In this document: positions 36,094 through 36,772 of the stretch, piece by piece
How positions within the stretch are numbered: the first letter of the stretch is position 1
Layout: the number at the start of each line of letters is the position of its first letter
From: a virus
IMG/VR virus record: IMGVR_UViG_3300045747_000108
Span: 1-36,772 of that record
Reading direction: 5' to 3' (one strand)
DNA length: 36,772 bases
The notes under the pieces: generated by a model
Databases searched by the model: none
The model's input: the letters and a program-made list of their open reading frames with translations, nothing else
What the model was told of the DNA's origin: nothing
Translations under genes and position numbers: made by a program

Positions 36094-36772
36094 ACAAGTA
36101 GCACCTAGTTATAGTCACGACATTCAGAAGTTATATATAGAAATGTTTATGAGCGATGCAGCGACATTTGTGCGTTGCCAGAACATTTTTGAGCCGTTGA
36201 ATTTTGATAGAAAGTTACAAGATGTAGCAACTTTCATTAACGATTATGTTAACGAATACAAGATCATGCCCGAGGCACAAATTGTTAATGCATCTTGCAA
36301 CACTGATCTAAACCCGGTTGAATTACCTAAAGAAAATTATGATTGGTTAATGAACGAGTTTGAAAACTTTTCTCGTCATAAGGGATTAGAGCGAGCAATT
36401 TTGCAGTCAGCAGACTTGCTTGAAAAGGGCGAATACGGTCCAGTTGAAAAGTTAATCAAAGATGCAATTCAGATTAGCTTGAACAAAGACATGGGTACTG
36501 ATTACTTTGAAGATCCTAGAGCACGATTGAGCAAGTTAAAAGACGGTAATGGTCAAATTAGCACAGGATGGCCGTCAATGGATCGTAAGCTGTACGGCGG
36601 ATTTAATCGCGGTGAACTGAACATCTTTTGTGCAGGATCAGGCGGTGGTAAATCTCTGTTCTTAGCGAATATGGGGGTTAATTGGGCATTGCAAGGATTA
36701 AATGTATTGTACCTAACGTTCGAATTGAGCGAAGGATTAGTTGCAATGCGGCTTGACAGTATGATGACAGGG
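36080..36772 (+). CDS. 41: Replicative helicase, gp41/DnaB-like (N-terminal 231 residues; runs off the window)
   Basis: The frame is open from ATG 36080 to the end of the window. It begins MAENKQVAPSYSHDIQKLYI. The N-terminal 150 residues are helical, as in gp41/DnaB, followed by STGWPSMDRKLYGGFNRGEL and Walker A AGSGGGKS (185-192), then VLYLTFELSEGLVAMRLDSM, the DnaB/RecA-like strand with its conserved E. It unwinds DNA at the fork as a hexamer with primase gp61. AAAGGATAG provides the ribosome-binding site inside the end of gp61. Only the first half is visible. Confidence 0.92.
   Translation, partial: MAENKQVAPSYSHDIQKLYIEMFMSDAATFVRCQNIFEPLNFDRKLQDVATFINDYVNEYKIMPEAQIVNASCNTDLNPVELPKENYDWLMNEFENFSRHKGLERAILQSADLLEKGEYGPVEKLIKDAIQISLNKDMGTDYFEDPRARLSKLKDGNGQISTGWPSMDRKLYGGFNRGELNIFCAGSGGGKSLFLANMGVNWALQGLNVLYLTFELSEGLVAMRLDSMMTG

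Overview
The window is part of the genome of a T4-like myovirus, that is, a contractile-tailed dsDNA phage. It carries recognisable relatives of T4 head-completion, neck, sheath, tube, terminase, ssDNA-binding, recombination, primase and helicase proteins. Several families (a 1118-aa sheath, fibre repeats of the A-T-x-A type, a short DnaE-like protein, small zinc-ribbon proteins) fit distant marine or freshwater T4-like phages of Proteobacteria better than coliphage T4. The early promoters are near-perfect sigma70 promoters, so the host has an ordinary sigma70 RNA polymerase. The exact host cannot be read from the sequence. No tRNA, CRISPR or integrase was seen.

Layout. (a) 1-3580, early accessory region, visibly more G+C-rich than the rest: mostly single small genes, five of which (at 517, 811, 1506, 1797 and 2768) follow their own copy of a stereotyped early promoter (TTGACA, 17-bp spacer, TATAATACATACAT). 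They include an AAA+ ATPase and a SprT-like metalloprotease. (b) 3581-4617, a transition zone with hairpins and two small opposed ORFs. (c) 4618-10985: a glycosyltransferase, a repeat-rich tail fibre, then a leftward neck/tail-completion block (gp14-like, gp15-like, Nudix hydrolase) divergent from a gp13-like protein. (d) 11040-11967: dNMP kinase and an opposed zinc-ribbon protein. (e) 12068-23825: the main late block, with sheath, tube, baseplate-tube-like protein, gp4-like head-completion nuclease, small terminase, two internal/structural proteins, large terminase and a large structural protein. (f) 23962-33811: gp32, a homing-endonuclease-like gene, UvsX, UvsY, a helicase-like protein, UvsW, a methyltransferase, several small conserved proteins and a miniature DNA polymerase III alpha-like protein. 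(g) 33786-36772: an opposed hypothetical gene, a structural protein, primase gp61 and the start of helicase gp41.

Expression. Late genes are preceded by a T4/cyanophage-type late box (TATAAATA, GATAAATA, CTAAATA and variants). In one set of genes the box lies at an ordinary leader distance, usually with a Shine-Dalgarno sequence. In a second set of seven genes (3941, 10227, 16142, 18178, 20221, 21807, 34192) the box ends 4-5 nt before the ATG. If initiation is at the usual late-promoter distance, transcription begins at or next to the ATG, giving leaderless mRNAs. Two of these boxes (before 16142 and 20221) sit directly behind a rho-independent terminator, so little other upstream leader is possible. 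This leaderless late class, the back-to-back divergent late promoters at the neck genes, the miniature DnaE-like protein and the repeated early-promoter hairpin cassette are the most unusual features.
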